Assembly (NCBI RefSeq): GCF_020181595.1
Contig: NZ_CP084028.1
Span: 698,967-762,966, forward strand
DNA: 64,000 nt
Source of the DNA: [Mycobacterium] vasticus
Lineage (GTDB): Bacteria; Actinomycetota; Actinomycetes; Mycobacteriales; Mycobacteriaceae
Reading direction: 5' to 3'
Shown: piece after piece, positions 53,446-62,942 of the stretch
Numbering within the stretch: the stretch's first letter is position 1
Layout: each line of letters opens with the position of its first letter
Notes under the pieces: model-generated
Told to the model about the DNA's origin: nothing
The model's database searches: none
Seen by the model: only the letters and a program-made list of their open reading frames with translations
Position numbers and translations under genes: made by a program

Positions 53446-54741
53446 GTGGCCGCAACCGACGACTCCGCCACCCTGAAGTACCCGGGGGGCGAGGTAGAGC
53501 TGCCGATCGTCAAAGCCACCGAGGGATCCGACGGCATCGCCATCGGTTCGCTGCTGTCCAAGACCGGCTACACCACGTTCGACAACGGCTACGCCAACAC
53601 CTCGCCGGTCAAGAGCGCCATCACCTACATCGACGGCGACGCCGGCATCCTGCGTTACCGCGGCTACCCGATCGAGCAGCTCGCGGAGAAGTCCACCTTC
53701 ATCGAGGTCAGCTACCTGCTGATCTACGGCGAGCTGCCGACGGCCGAGCAGCTCGCGGCATTCACCGGCAGGATCCAGCGGCACACCATGCTGCACGAGG
53801 ACCTGAAGCGGTTCTTCGACGGCTTCCCGCGCAACGCGCACCCCATGCCGGTGCTGTCCAGCGTCGTCAACGCGCTGAGCGCCTACTACCAGGACTCGCT
53901 GGACCCCGCCGACAACGACCAGGTCGAGCTGTCGACCATCCGGCTGCTGGGCAAGCTGCCCACCATCGCCGCCTACGCCTACAAGAAGTCGGCCGGCCAG
54001 CCGTTCCTGTACCCGGACAACTCGCAGAGCCTGGTGGAGAACTTCCTGCGGATGACCTTCGGGCTGCCCGCCGAGCCGTATGAGGCCGACCCCGAGGTGG
54101 TTCGGGCCCTGGACATGCTGTTCATCCTGCACGCCGACCACGAGCAGAATTGCTCGACGTCCACCGTGCGGCTGGTGGGCTCGTCGCGGGCCAACCTGTT
54201 CACCTCGATCTCCGGCGGCATCAACGCGCTGTGGGGCCCGCTGCACGGCGGCGCCAACCAGGCGGTGCTGGAGATGCTCGAGGACATCCGTGACAACCAC
54301 GGCAACGTCAGCGACTTCGTCCGCAAGGTCAAGAACCGCGAGGACGGCGTGAAGCTGATGGGCTTCGGTCACCGGGTCTACAAGAACTACGACCCGCGGG
54401 CGCGCATCGTCAAGGAACAGGCCGACAAGATCCTGAGCAAGCTCGGCGGCGACGACGAACTGCTCAACATCGCCAAGGCCCTCGAAGAGGCCGCGCTCAC
54501 CGATGACTACTTCGTCGAGCGCAAGCTGTACCCGAACGTCGACTTCTACACCGGCCTGATCTACCGGGCCATCGGCTTCCCCGCCCAGATGTTCACCGTG
54601 CTGTTCGCGCTGGGCCGGTTGCCCGGCTGGATCGCGCACTGGCGTGAGATGCACGACGAGGGCGATTCCAAGATCGGCCGGCCGCGTCAGATCTACACCG
54701 GCTACACCGAGCGCGACTACGCCGGAATCGACGGGCGGTAA
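53446..54741 (+). CDS. gltA2: Citrate synthase GltA2 (Rv0896)
   Basis: 431 residues, type II citrate synthase. The N-terminal beta domain ([19 protein letters not shown]) is followed by the catalytic motifs [31 protein letters not shown] and [15 protein letters not shown]. It is the main citrate synthase, at the entry of the TCA cycle. GTG 53446 is the only start in agreement with the family. The FKBP gene follows 5 bp later. Confidence 0.95.
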   Translation: MAATDDSATLKYPGGEVELPIVKATEGSDGIAIGSLLSKTGYTTFDNGYANTSPVKSAITYIDGDAGILRYRGYPIEQLAEKSTFIEVSYLLIYGELPTAEQLAAFTGRIQRHTMLHEDLKRFFDGFPRNAHPMPVLSSVVNALSAYYQDSLDPADNDQVELSTIRLLGKLPTIAAYAYKKSAGQPFLYPDNSQSLVENFLRMTFGLPAEPYEADPEVVRALDMLFILHADHEQNCSTSTVRLVGSSRANLFTSISGGINALWGPLHGGANQAVLEMLEDIRDNHGNVSDFVRKVKNREDGVKLMGFGHRVYKNYDPRARIVKEQADKILSKLGGDDELLNIAKALEEAALTDDYFVERKLYPNVDFYTGLIYRAIGFPAQMFTVLFALGRLPGWIAHWREMHDEGDSKIGRPRQIYTGYTERDYAGIDGR

Positions 54742-54746
54742 CCGAC

Positions 54747-55115
54747 ATGGCGAACTCGGCCAAGCCGCAGATCACTGTTCCGACCGGCCCGGCCCCGACC
54801 GAACTGGTCATCGAAGACATCGTCGTCGGCGACGGTGCTTCGGCCGCGTCCGGTGCGCTGGTCAACGTGCACTACCTCGGCGTGGACTACGACACCGGCG
54901 CGGAGTTCGACAGTTCGTGGAACCGTGGTGAGTCCCTGGAATTTCCGCTGGACGGGCTCATCGCGGGCTGGCAGGACGGCATCCCGGGGATGAAGGTCGG
55001 CGGTCGGCGTCAGCTGGTGATCCCGCCGGAGCTGGCCTACGGTCCGGCGGGTACCGGGCACCAGCTGGCCGGCAAGACCCTCGTCTTTGTGATCGATCTC
55101 CTCGGCACTCGCTGA
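54747..55115 (+). CDS. FKBP-type peptidyl-prolyl isomerase
   Basis: 122 residues. The FKBP fold motifs are complete: [53 protein letters not shown] and LVFVIDLL. It is a cytosolic type with no signal peptide. It is 5 bp behind gltA2 and just before the BON lipoprotein gene. Confidence 0.93.
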   Translation: MANSAKPQITVPTGPAPTELVIEDIVVGDGASAASGALVNVHYLGVDYDTGAEFDSSWNRGESLEFPLDGLIAGWQDGIPGMKVGGRRQLVIPPELAYGPAGTGHQLAGKTLVFVIDLLGTR

Positions 55116-55116
55116 G

Positions 55117-55575
55117 TTGCGCGTCCGGCTGATCGGGGCGGCACTGGTTGCGGTGCTGCTGACAACGATCGGCTGTGGGCCGCGCCATACCGAATCCGAT
55201 GCCGCCGCAACCGATCCGGTACCGCTGTCGGTTGTCCGGCACGGCAACGAATTCACGCTCACCGGTGACGTGACGGACCCGGCGGCCAAGCGTGAGCTGG
55301 TGGACGCCGTGGTCAGCTCGGCCGACGACGTGACCGTCGTCGATCGCCTCACGGTCACCCCGAATGCCACCACACCTGATCTGAGTGCGTCGGCCCCGGT
55401 GTTCGAAACAGCCGAAGTGATCCGAGATTTCAGCTTGCGAGCTAACAATGACACTGTGATATTGGCAGGTACCGCGGCCACTGCGGCCGAGGCTGCCGCC
55501 GTGACGGACGCCGCCGAACATGCCTGGCCACGGTGCCATATCGTCAACGAACTGGTGGTCGCTGGGGAAGGTTGA
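55117..55575 (+). CDS. BON-domain lipoprotein, paralogue of ArfA's periplasmic part
   Basis: 152 residues. A lipoprotein signal (LIGAALVAVLLTTIGC, lipid-modified Cys20) precedes two BON-like halves. PLSVVRHGNEFTLTGDVTDP and NDTVILAGTAATAAEA line up with PLSIMRNGNVITLNGNVPDI and DNTITLRGTAASDAVR of ArfA. It has no OmpA domain. TTG 55117 overlaps nothing and lies 1 bp after the FKBP stop. It likely sits in the envelope with ArfA. Confidence 0.82.
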   Translation: MRVRLIGAALVAVLLTTIGCGPRHTESDAAATDPVPLSVVRHGNEFTLTGDVTDPAAKRELVDAVVSSADDVTVVDRLTVTPNATTPDLSASAPVFETAEVIRDFSLRANNDTVILAGTAATAAEAAAVTDAAEHAWPRCHIVNELVVAGEG

Positions 55576-55678
55576 CAGGGCTCGGCCGGAATCCGCCGAA
55601 GTCTCCCGCCAGCTAACCATGAACCCACTACACTCGCGTTGTCCCGGATGGGGGTGTCTCGAACCACGAGGAGTGTTC

Positions 55679-56677
55679 ATGCGAAAGGCTTCGCGCTTCT
55701 ACCGTCGGCCACCCGGCTTCGGCTGGTTGCTGGCGGCGGCCGCGGTACCGCTGTTGCTCGCCCTGATCGGTCTCGGAACGGCGGATCGCTCGAAACTGGA
55801 CATCAACGATTCCAAACTCGGGGCGCCGTCCCTGTCCGCGCCGTCCCTGTCGGTGCCGAGCGTGAGCCCGCCGGCTCTGTCCATCGCGCCGCTGTCGATC
55901 ATGCGCAACGGCAATGTCATCACCCTCAATGGCAACGTGCCCGACATCAGCGCCCGGACCGGCCTGATCGACATGCTCAAAGGCATGTTCGGCAGCGGGG
56001 TGAAGCTGGTCGACAACATCAACATCAAGCCGGGTGTGTCCGCGCCGGACCTGGGCAGCCTGGGCTCGGTGTTCAAGGCTGCGCTGTCGATGCCGGACTT
56101 CAAGTTCAAGATCGAAGACAACACCATCACCCTGCGGGGCACGGCCGCGTCCGACGCGGTTCGCTCCGCGGTCGAGGCGGCAGCGAAGCTGGCCTGGCCG
56201 AACCTGACGCTGGCCAACGACATCCAGATCAAGCCCGAAGAGTCGAAGAACGCAGGGAACTCCACTGCGACGGCGGAGCCCGCGACACCCAGCACAGCTG
56301 CTGCGGCATCCGGTGACTGCGGCAACCTGCAGACCGACATCACCAACCTGATGAGCGCGCCGGTGACGTTCGTGACCAACGGCTACACCCTGTCCGCCGA
56401 AACCCAGCAGCAGCTGAGCCGGGTCGCCGAGAAGGTCAAAGGGTGCCAGAAGGCTCACCTGACGGTCAGCGGCTACACCGACAACACCGGCAACGACGGC
56501 ATCAACGTCTCGCTGAGTGCGAGCCGGGCCAAGTCGGTCGCCGACTTCCTTGTGGCCAACGGCGTGCCCGCGAGCAGCGTCACGTCCAACGGGCACGGTT
56601 CGGCCGACCCCGTCGCCAGCAATGCGACTCCCGACGGTCGCGCCCAGAACCGTCGCGTCGCCATCACGGTTAGCTAA
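55679..56677 (+). CDS. arfA: ArfA/OmpA-like envelope protein (Rv0899)
   Basis: 332 residues. An N-terminal membrane anchor (FGWLLAAAAVPLLLALIGL) is followed by a BON-type domain (about 75-200), a Ser/Thr/Ala linker, and an OmpA domain (about 220-332, GYTDNTGNDGINVSLSASRA) that binds peptidoglycan. In M. tuberculosis the arfABC operon is needed for ammonia release and growth at acid pH. ATG 55679 has GAGGAG 6 bp upstream; the longer open frame from 55520 is not family-like. Confidence 0.93.
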   Translation: MRKASRFYRRPPGFGWLLAAAAVPLLLALIGLGTADRSKLDINDSKLGAPSLSAPSLSVPSVSPPALSIAPLSIMRNGNVITLNGNVPDISARTGLIDMLKGMFGSGVKLVDNINIKPGVSAPDLGSLGSVFKAALSMPDFKFKIEDNTITLRGTAASDAVRSAVEAAAKLAWPNLTLANDIQIKPEESKNAGNSTATAEPATPSTAAAASGDCGNLQTDITNLMSAPVTFVTNGYTLSAETQQQLSRVAEKVKGCQKAHLTVSGYTDNTGNDGINVSLSASRAKSVADFLVANGVPASSVTSNGHGSADPVASNATPDGRAQNRRVAITVS

Positions 56678-56689
56678 GGAGAATCGTCC

Positions 56690-56842
56690 ATGGATTTCGT
56701 CATGCACTGGCTGTGGTACCTGCTGGCATTCTCGGTGGGCTCGGCAGTCGCCTGGTTGCTCACCGTCGCGTTCGTTCGCCGCACGAGCAGACAGGCCGCC
56801 ATCGCCGACCTGCCCGGCTCAGCTGAGATCGGAGCCAACTGA
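56690..56842 (+). CDS. arfB: ArfB small membrane protein (Rv0900)
   Basis: 50 residues. One membrane segment (LWYLLAFSVGSAVAWLLTVAFV) is followed by RRTSRQAAIAD. Length equals the M. tuberculosis protein. It follows arfA by 12 bp with AAGGAG as ribosome site; its stop shares one base with the arfC start (TGATG). Confidence 0.88.
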   Translation: MDFVMHWLWYLLAFSVGSAVAWLLTVAFVRRTSRQAAIADLPGSAEIGAN

Positions 56843-57225
56843 TGCACGGCACCAACTGCTGCCTGATGGTTCTGTCGTTCGTCCTGGGACTGCTGCTGAC
56901 TTTCGCCTTCACCATCCGGCGGGTCACCCGCGAGGCACCGGCGGCGGCGAAGCTGGCCGGCGGCACCGCCGCTTCGGAGGCCGCGACGGCCAAACTTGCC
57001 GTCAGCGGGGCACCGTACGGAGACGGTTCGGCACGAGCGGGTGCCGGCGGCAGCGGCCCGTCGGGATGGACGATCAAGGGCAACGAGGACTCGATGCTCT
57101 ACCACGGCCCGGAGAGCCCCTCCTACGATGCGACCATCGCCGAGGTGTGGTTCAAGGACGAGGAGACGGCCGCCGCAGCCGGCTTCAAACGCTGGGACAG
57201 CTGGCGCACCGACAAGGAGAAGTAG
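56842..57225 (+). CDS. arfC: ArfC membrane protein (Rv0901)
   Basis: 127 residues. One N-terminal membrane segment (CCLMVLSFVLGLLLTFAFTI) precedes a soluble part with GWTIKGNEDSMLYHGPESPSYDATIAEVWF, a domain with a W-x-G-N pattern of unknown function. It is shorter than Rv0901 in M. tuberculosis. It is co-translated with arfB and ends 21 bp before prrB on the other strand. Confidence 0.88.
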   Translation: MHGTNCCLMVLSFVLGLLLTFAFTIRRVTREAPAAAKLAGGTAASEAATAKLAVSGAPYGDGSARAGAGGSGPSGWTIKGNEDSMLYHGPESPSYDATIAEVWFKDEETAAAAGFKRWDSWRTDKEK

Positions 57226-57246
57226 CCGCCCCGGGGCGGAGGCAGT

Positions 57247-58602
57247 TCAGCGCGGCGGCGGTAGCTGCAGCAGCAGTCGCACCCCGCCGATCGGGCTGTC
57301 GTGCAGCGACGCCGTGCCGCCGTGCAACTCGGCCTGCTGCGCCACCAGGGCCAGCCCCAGGCCCGACCCCGAGTGCGACGCCGTCGACCCCCGGGAGAAC
57401 CGCTCGAAGACGATCCGGCGTTCCTCCTCGGGCACCCCGCTGCCGTTGTCGTCGATGGCGATCTCGACACCGGCGCGCGAGGTGACCGCCGACAGCTGAA
57501 CCTGCGTCGCCCCGCCGTGCTTGACCGCATTGGCGATCGCGTTGTCGACCGCCAGCCGCAACCCGGCCGGCAACCCGACGATGATGCAGGTCGGCGACGG
57601 CACCAGTGAGACCTTCAGATCCGGATACACCCGCATCGCGTCGTGGGCGGCCCGGTCGAGCAACTCGGTGATGTCCACCGGGACGTGATCGTCGGCCGTG
57701 GACAGTTCGCCCTGCGCAAGGCGTTCCAGCGCGGACAGCGTCGCCTCGATCCGGGTCTGGGTGCGCACGACGTCGTTGAGCACCTCTTTGCGCTGATCGT
57801 CGGGCAGGTCCAGGGTGGTCAGCACTTCGAGGTTGGTGCGCATCGCGGTCAGCGGGGTCCGCAGCTCATGCGAGGACACCGCGGCGAAGTCGCGGGCTGA
57901 GGCCAACGCCTCCTGCGTGCGGTCCCGCTCGGTCCAGATCCGCTGCAGCATTCCGCGCATCGCCTCGGCGATCTCCACCGCCTCGGTGGCGCCGCGCACC
58001 TCGATATCCGGGCGTTCGTCGCCGGCATCGATCGAGCGGGCCTGCTCGGCGAGCCGGCGCAGCGGCCGCACCGCGAACGCCGCCAACAGCCACCCCAGCA
58101 CGGCGGCCGCGCCGATCGCGAGCGTGCACAGCAGGATCACCCGGCGGTGCAGGTTGCTGGTGTCGGCCAGCGTGGCCTCGTAGGTGGCGCCGACGGCCAG
58201 CGACCGCGGACCCGGCCCGGGGATGTCGACGGTGCGCACCCGGTAGAGCTCGCCGTTGATCTCGGTGTCGGCGTAGCCCGGCTCCAGCTCCGGCAGCACC
58301 ACCGAGGAGTTCGACGTCACCTCGTTGGGCCGGCGCAGGGTGATCACCGCATCGCCGGCGCCCGCCGACCGGGGCAGCTCGCCAAGGCCGATCAGCGGGA
58401 CGGTCAGACCGGCGGCCTCATCCAGGCGGCGGTCCAGCCAGTACTTGCGGTCGTTGGTGATACCCACCCACACGATGGCGCCGATGATCACGGTCACGAT
58501 CGCGGTACCGATCGCGGTCGCGAACACCACCCTGGTACGCAGTGAGGGTGTCCGGGCGAAGATCCGCCGGAGCATGCTCATCACGTTCATGGTGGCCCTC
58601 AT
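57247..58602 (-). CDS. prrB: Sensor histidine kinase PrrB
   Basis: 451 residues. Two membrane segments (near 25-47 and 156-177), a HAMP linker (about 178-230), the phospho-acceptor His245 in [12 protein letters not shown], and an HATPase domain with [25 protein letters not shown] and SGLGLALV. It partners PrrA, which is needed for growth and early infection in mycobacteria. ATG 58602 overlaps the prrA stop (ATGA). Confidence 0.94.
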   Translation of the reverse strand: MRATMNVMSMLRRIFARTPSLRTRVVFATAIGTAIVTVIIGAIVWVGITNDRKYWLDRRLDEAAGLTVPLIGLGELPRSAGAGDAVITLRRPNEVTSNSSVVLPELEPGYADTEINGELYRVRTVDIPGPGPRSLAVGATYEATLADTSNLHRRVILLCTLAIGAAAVLGWLLAAFAVRPLRRLAEQARSIDAGDERPDIEVRGATEAVEIAEAMRGMLQRIWTERDRTQEALASARDFAAVSSHELRTPLTAMRTNLEVLTTLDLPDDQRKEVLNDVVRTQTRIEATLSALERLAQGELSTADDHVPVDITELLDRAAHDAMRVYPDLKVSLVPSPTCIIVGLPAGLRLAVDNAIANAVKHGGATQVQLSAVTSRAGVEIAIDDNGSGVPEEERRIVFERFSRGSTASHSGSGLGLALVAQQAELHGGTASLHDSPIGGVRLLLQLPPPR

Positions 58603-59297
58603 TGCGTTCGCAGGACGAAACCGACTCCGCGGACGGTGTGCAGCAGCCGGGGTGCGCCGCCGGCCTCCAACTTGCGTCGCAGATAGCCGATGAACACGTC
58701 GACGACGTTGGTGTCCGCGGCGAAATCGTAGCCCCAGACCAACTCAAGCAGCTGCGCCCGGGACAGTACAGCGGTCTTGTGTTCGGCGAGCACGGCCAAC
58801 AGGTCGAACTCCCGCTTGGTCAGGTCCACGTCGACACCCTTGACCCGGGCGCGCCGGCCCGGGATGTCGACCTCCAGCGGACCGACGGTGATGGTCTCCG
58901 AGGACGAGCTGGCCGCCGAGCCGCGTCGCCGCAGCATCGCGCGCACCCGGGCCACCAGCTCGGCGAGCACGAACGGCTTGACCAGGTAGTCGTCGGCGCC
59001 GGCCTCCAGCCCCGCCACCCGGTCGTCGACCGAGCTGCGCGCCGACAGCACACAGACCGGAACGTCGTCGCCCATCGCCCGCAGTGCCGTCACCACGCTC
59101 ACCCCGTCGAGCACCGGCATGTTGATGTCGAGCACGATCGCGTCGGGCCGGGTCTCCTTGGCGTTGCGCAGCGCCTCGGCGCCATCGGCGGCCGTCGACA
59201 CCTCGAAGCCGGAGAGCCGCAGTCCGCGTTCCAGCGACGCCAGCACGTCGGCGTCGTCGTCTACGACCAGTACCCGGGGCGAGGCAGCGTTGTCCAT
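58599..59297 (-). CDS. prrA: Response regulator PrrA
   Basis: 232 residues, OmpR/PhoB type. A receiver domain (acidic VVDDDAD, phospho-acceptor Asp57 in IVLDINMP, Lys in YLVKPF) and a winged helix ([30 protein letters not shown]) are complete. It is co-translated with prrB. It regulates genes of energy metabolism and, in M. tuberculosis, is essential. Confidence 0.95.
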   Translation of the reverse strand: MDNAASPRVLVVDDDADVLASLERGLRLSGFEVSTAADGAEALRNAKETRPDAIVLDINMPVLDGVSVVTALRAMGDDVPVCVLSARSSVDDRVAGLEAGADDYLVKPFVLAELVARVRAMLRRRGSAASSSSETITVGPLEVDIPGRRARVKGVDVDLTKREFDLLAVLAEHKTAVLSRAQLLELVWGYDFAADTNVVDVFIGYLRRKLEAGGAPRLLHTVRGVGFVLRTQ

Positions 59298-59374
59298 GGC
59301 GCCATTTTGCCTGACTGTGGTCGGTCCACGCGGGATGCGCCGCGGGTCGCCGCCATCAATCTAGGGTCGAAGTC

Positions 59375-61147
59375 GTGAAGCCGGCCGCCGCATCGTCGTC
59401 GCTGCGGCGCCTGCTGCCCTATCTGCGTCCGTACCGGGCGCGGTGGATCACGATGGTGACGGTGGCGGTGGCCGGTCTGGGTGTCACCGTCGTCATCCCG
59501 CTGATGACCAAGGCCGTCATCGACGGGCCGGTGGCCCACCGCGATCAGCACGGCCTGTGGGTGCTGGGCGCCGCAGCCGTCGCGCTGGGCGTCGGTGAGG
59601 CGACGCTGTGGCTGGTGCGGCGCTGGCTGGTCGCGCGCACCACGATGGGTGTCGAAGCCGACATCCGCAAGGATCTCTACGCCCGACTGCTGGTGCTGCC
59701 GATGAGCTTTCACGGACGCTGGCAGTCCGGGCAGCTGCTGTCGCGGGTGATGAACGACCTGTCCACCATCCGCCGCTTCCTCTCTTTCGTGCTGGTGTTC
59801 CTGGTGCTGAACACATGTCAGATCGTTGCGGTGACGACGATTCTGCTGGTGCTGTACTGGCCGCTGGGCGTGGTGGTCTGCATCTCGATCGTGCCGGTGG
59901 TGCTGGTCGTGCAGTACTTCCGCCGGCAGTACACCTTGTTGTCGCGACGGGCGCAGGACCAGGCCGGGCAGGTGGCTACCGTGGTCGAAGAGTCCACGCT
60001 GGGTCTGCGCACCATCAAGGCGTTCGGCCGTGAGGACCACGTCTTCGAAAGGTTTGACGCCCAGGCCACCGCGTTGCGCGACATCGGCATCGCGAAAGTC
60101 GTGGTGTCGTCACGGTTCTGGGCCCTGCTCGGGGTGATCCCCGACCTCACCCTGATCGTGGTGCTCGCCGTCGGCGCGTACGCGGCCGGCCACCACCTGG
60201 TCACGATGGGCACCCTGGTCGCCTTCATCACCTTGATGATGTCGCTGGCCTGGCCCGTGTCGTCGCTGGGTTTCCTGCTGTCGGCCACCCAGGAGGCGAT
60301 GACCGCCGCCGACCGGATCGCCGAGATATTCGATGCGCCCGTCGACATCGCCGACGGCGACGATCCTGTCCCGCCGCGCGGCGCCCTGGAGCTGCGTGAC
60401 GTCGGGTTCCGTTTCACGGGCGGCCCCTGGGTGCTGCGCGGGCTGGACCTGACGGTGGCGCCCGGCGAGACCGTCGCCCTGGTGGGCGCCACCGGATCCG
60501 GCAAATCGGTTCTGGCGATGCTGCTTTCCCGGCTCTATGACGTGACGCAGGGCCAGATCCTGATCGGCGGCCGGGACATCCGCGGGCTGACGCTGGCCGC
60601 GTTGCGTTCGGCCGTGGTCACCGCGTTCGACGACCCGACCCTGTTCTCGTTGTCGGTGGCCGAGAACCTGCGGCTGGGCCGGCCGGGTGCCGGCGACGCC
60701 GACCTGGCCGACGCCCTGGCGACGGTGTCGGCGGATTTCGTCTATGCTCTGCCGTCCGGCCTGGACACCCGGATCGGTGAGCAGGGCATGAGCCTGTCCG
60801 GCGGTCAGCGTCAGCGGCTGTCGCTGGCCCGGGCGCTGTTGGCCGCCCCGACCATCCTGGTGCTCGACGACACGCTCTCGGCGCTGGACATGCACACCGA
60901 GGCTGCGGTCACCGACGCCCTGCGCCGGGTGCTGCGCGATCGTGCGATCACCGCGATTGTGGTGGCCAACCGGGCGTCGACGGTGGCGTTGGCCGACCGG
61001 GTGATGCTGTTGGAGGACGGGCGGATCACGGCGGTCGGTACGCACGCCGAGTTATTGGCTCGCGTGCCGCGCTACCGCGATCTGCTGGCCGCCGACGACG
61101 AAATCGACGACGGCGCCGAACACCTGGTCGAGTGGGTGCGCCGGTGA
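59375..61147 (+). CDS. ABC exporter subunit A with degenerate ATP site
   Basis: 590 residues. A six-helix membrane domain (about 20-310) precedes a nucleotide-binding domain. Walker A is GATGSGKS (371-378) and the signature LSGGQRQR. The Walker B catalytic Glu is replaced by Asp499 (VLDDT), and the H-loop His by Asn532 (VANRAST). Such a subunit binds but poorly hydrolyses ATP, as in TM287/BmrC-type heterodimers. GTG 59375. Its last codon overlaps the partner gene (GTGA). The substrate is unknown, and the pair is absent at this place in M. tuberculosis as I recall it. Confidence 0.9.
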   Translation: MKPAAASSSLRRLLPYLRPYRARWITMVTVAVAGLGVTVVIPLMTKAVIDGPVAHRDQHGLWVLGAAAVALGVGEATLWLVRRWLVARTTMGVEADIRKDLYARLLVLPMSFHGRWQSGQLLSRVMNDLSTIRRFLSFVLVFLVLNTCQIVAVTTILLVLYWPLGVVVCISIVPVVLVVQYFRRQYTLLSRRAQDQAGQVATVVEESTLGLRTIKAFGREDHVFERFDAQATALRDIGIAKVVVSSRFWALLGVIPDLTLIVVLAVGAYAAGHHLVTMGTLVAFITLMMSLAWPVSSLGFLLSATQEAMTAADRIAEIFDAPVDIADGDDPVPPRGALELRDVGFRFTGGPWVLRGLDLTVAPGETVALVGATGSGKSVLAMLLSRLYDVTQGQILIGGRDIRGLTLAALRSAVVTAFDDPTLFSLSVAENLRLGRPGAGDADLADALATVSADFVYALPSGLDTRIGEQGMSLSGGQRQRLSLARALLAAPTILVLDDTLSALDMHTEAAVTDALRRVLRDRAITAIVVANRASTVALADRVMLLEDGRITAVGTHAELLARVPRYRDLLAADDEIDDGAEHLVEWVRR

Positions 61148-62904
61148 CCGCGGGCCGGGTGCAGGCACGCGGCCTGTTGTGGTCGCTGCTGCGCCCGTAC
61201 CGGGCGTCGGTGGCGCTGCTGGCGCTGGTTGTGGTGGTGGAAAACCTTGCCCGCCTGGCGGTTCCGATGTTGGCCCAGCGCGGTATCGACCGCGGAATCC
61301 CGCCGATCGCCGCCGGCGGATCGATGCGGACGTTGGGCACAGTCGTCGCGGTGCTGTGTGTGGCGGTGCTGATCGCGGCCGCCAGCCGGATCCTGTTCAC
61401 CCAGTGGTCGGGGCGGATCGGTCAGCGGGTGCTGCTGGAGCTGCGCCGCCGGGTGTTCCGCCACTTCCAGCGCCTCGATGTCGGATTCCACGACCGCTAC
61501 ACCTCGGGCCGGGTGGTGAGCCGGCTGACCAACGACGTCGACGCGATCCAGGAGATGCTGCTGTCCGGGTTCGACGGCCTGGTCAGTGCGGCGCTCACGC
61601 TGGCCGGCACGGCGGTGCTGTTGGTGGTGCTGGACTGGCGGCTCGGCCTGATGTGCCTGGCCGCTTTTCCGGTGCTGGTGGTGCTGCTGAGCTGGTTCCG
61701 GGGCGAATCGGCGAAGACCTACACCGCGGTCCGGGAGCAGGCTGCCCGGGTGATCGTGCAGTTCGTCGAGACCATGACCGGGATCAAGGCGGTGCAGGCC
61801 TATCGCAGCGAAGCCCGCAGCCAAGAAACCTTCGACCGCGTCGCCGACGGCTACCGCGCCGTCAACGAGAAGGCCTTCAAGCTGATCGCCGTCTTCAGCC
61901 CCGGCGTCAAACTGATCGGCAACCTCACCACCGGGGTGGTACTGCTCTACGGGGGCTGGCGAGTCCTGCACGGGCACATGACGATCGGGACGTTCACCGC
62001 CTTTCTGCTGTACCTGCGGATGTTCTTCGAACCGATGCAGGACATCACGCAGTTCCTCAACACCTTCCAGTCGGCGACCTCCGCGCTGGAGAAGCTGGCC
62101 GGAGTGCTCGGCGAAACCCCCGCCGTCACCGACCCGAGCGACCCGGTCAGCCCGGGGCGGGTGCACGGCGAGATCGCCTTGCGCGACGTGCATTTCGGCT
62201 ACCGAGCTGACACCCCGGTGCTGGACGGGCTGTCGCTGGTCATTCCGGCAGGCCAGACCGTGGCGCTGGTCGGCAGCACCGGCGCCGGCAAGACCACCAT
62301 CGCCAAGCTGATCGCCAGGTTCTACGACCCGGTGTCGGGTACCGTCACTCTCGACGGCGTCGACCTGCGCCGGATTAGCCAGGCCGAGCTGCGCCGGCAC
62401 GTGGTGATGGTCACCCAGGAGAACTACCTGTTCTCCGGGACGGTCGCCGACAACGTCCGCTTCGGACGTCCCGACGCGACCGACGCCGAGGTGGCCGCGG
62501 CCGCAGCCAGCGTAGGGGCAGAGGCGTTCATCACCGCGCTGCCCGACGGCTATGACACCGACGTCGCCAAACGCGGCGGGCGACTCTCGGCGGGCCAGCG
62601 TCAGCTGGTGGCGTTCGCCCGGGCGTTCCTGGCCGACCCGGCGGTGCTGATCCTGGATGAGGCCACCTCGTCACTGGACATCCCCGGGGAGCGGATGGTG
62701 CAGCGTGCCCTGCGCGACGTGCTGGCCGGGCGCACCGCGTTGGTGATCGCCCACCGGCTGTCCACGGTGGAGATCGCCGACCGGGTGCTGGTCATCGAGG
62801 GCGGGCGCATCGTCGAGGACGGGGCGCCCGCGGAGTTGATCCGCGCCGAGGGTCATTACGCTGCCCTGCACGAGGCGTGGTTACGGGCGATTTCGGCGCG
62901 ATAA
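61144..62904 (+). CDS. ABC exporter subunit B with canonical ATPase
   Basis: 586 residues. The membrane domain (about 20-310) and nucleotide-binding domain are complete: Walker A GSTGAGKT (377-384), signature LSAGQRQ, catalytic Glu506 (LILDEATSSLD) and His537 (AHRLSTV). With subunit A it should form a heterodimeric exporter with one active and one degenerate site. GTG 61144 overlaps the subunit A stop. The end of the gene forms one arm of a 17-bp inverted repeat. Confidence 0.92.
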   Translation: MTAGRVQARGLLWSLLRPYRASVALLALVVVVENLARLAVPMLAQRGIDRGIPPIAAGGSMRTLGTVVAVLCVAVLIAAASRILFTQWSGRIGQRVLLELRRRVFRHFQRLDVGFHDRYTSGRVVSRLTNDVDAIQEMLLSGFDGLVSAALTLAGTAVLLVVLDWRLGLMCLAAFPVLVVLLSWFRGESAKTYTAVREQAARVIVQFVETMTGIKAVQAYRSEARSQETFDRVADGYRAVNEKAFKLIAVFSPGVKLIGNLTTGVVLLYGGWRVLHGHMTIGTFTAFLLYLRMFFEPMQDITQFLNTFQSATSALEKLAGVLGETPAVTDPSDPVSPGRVHGEIALRDVHFGYRADTPVLDGLSLVIPAGQTVALVGSTGAGKTTIAKLIARFYDPVSGTVTLDGVDLRRISQAELRRHVVMVTQENYLFSGTVADNVRFGRPDATDAEVAAAAASVGAEAFITALPDGYDTDVAKRGGRLSAGQRQLVAFARAFLADPAVLILDEATSSLDIPGERMVQRALRDVLAGRTALVIAHRLSTVEIADRVLVIEGGRIVEDGAPAELIRAEGHYAALHEAWLRAISAR

Positions 62905-62939
62905 TCGTCGCTCAGCGCACACTATCGCGCCGAAATCGC
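62887..62939. terminator. 17-bp perfect inverted repeat between the exporter and accD3
   Basis: GCGATTTCGGCGCGATA (62887-62903) and TATCGCGCCGAAATCGC (62923-62939) are perfect complements around a 19-nt loop. The left arm is the last coding bases of the exporter subunit, including most of the stop, and the right arm ends 3 bp before the accD3 stop codon. It can terminate both convergent genes. Confidence 0.8.
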
Positions 62940-62942
62940 GGG

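Noticed and set aside
55520..55678. Upstream extension of arfA
   Set aside because: The extra 53 residues overlap the BON lipoprotein gene in another frame, and a good ribosome site precedes ATG 55679.
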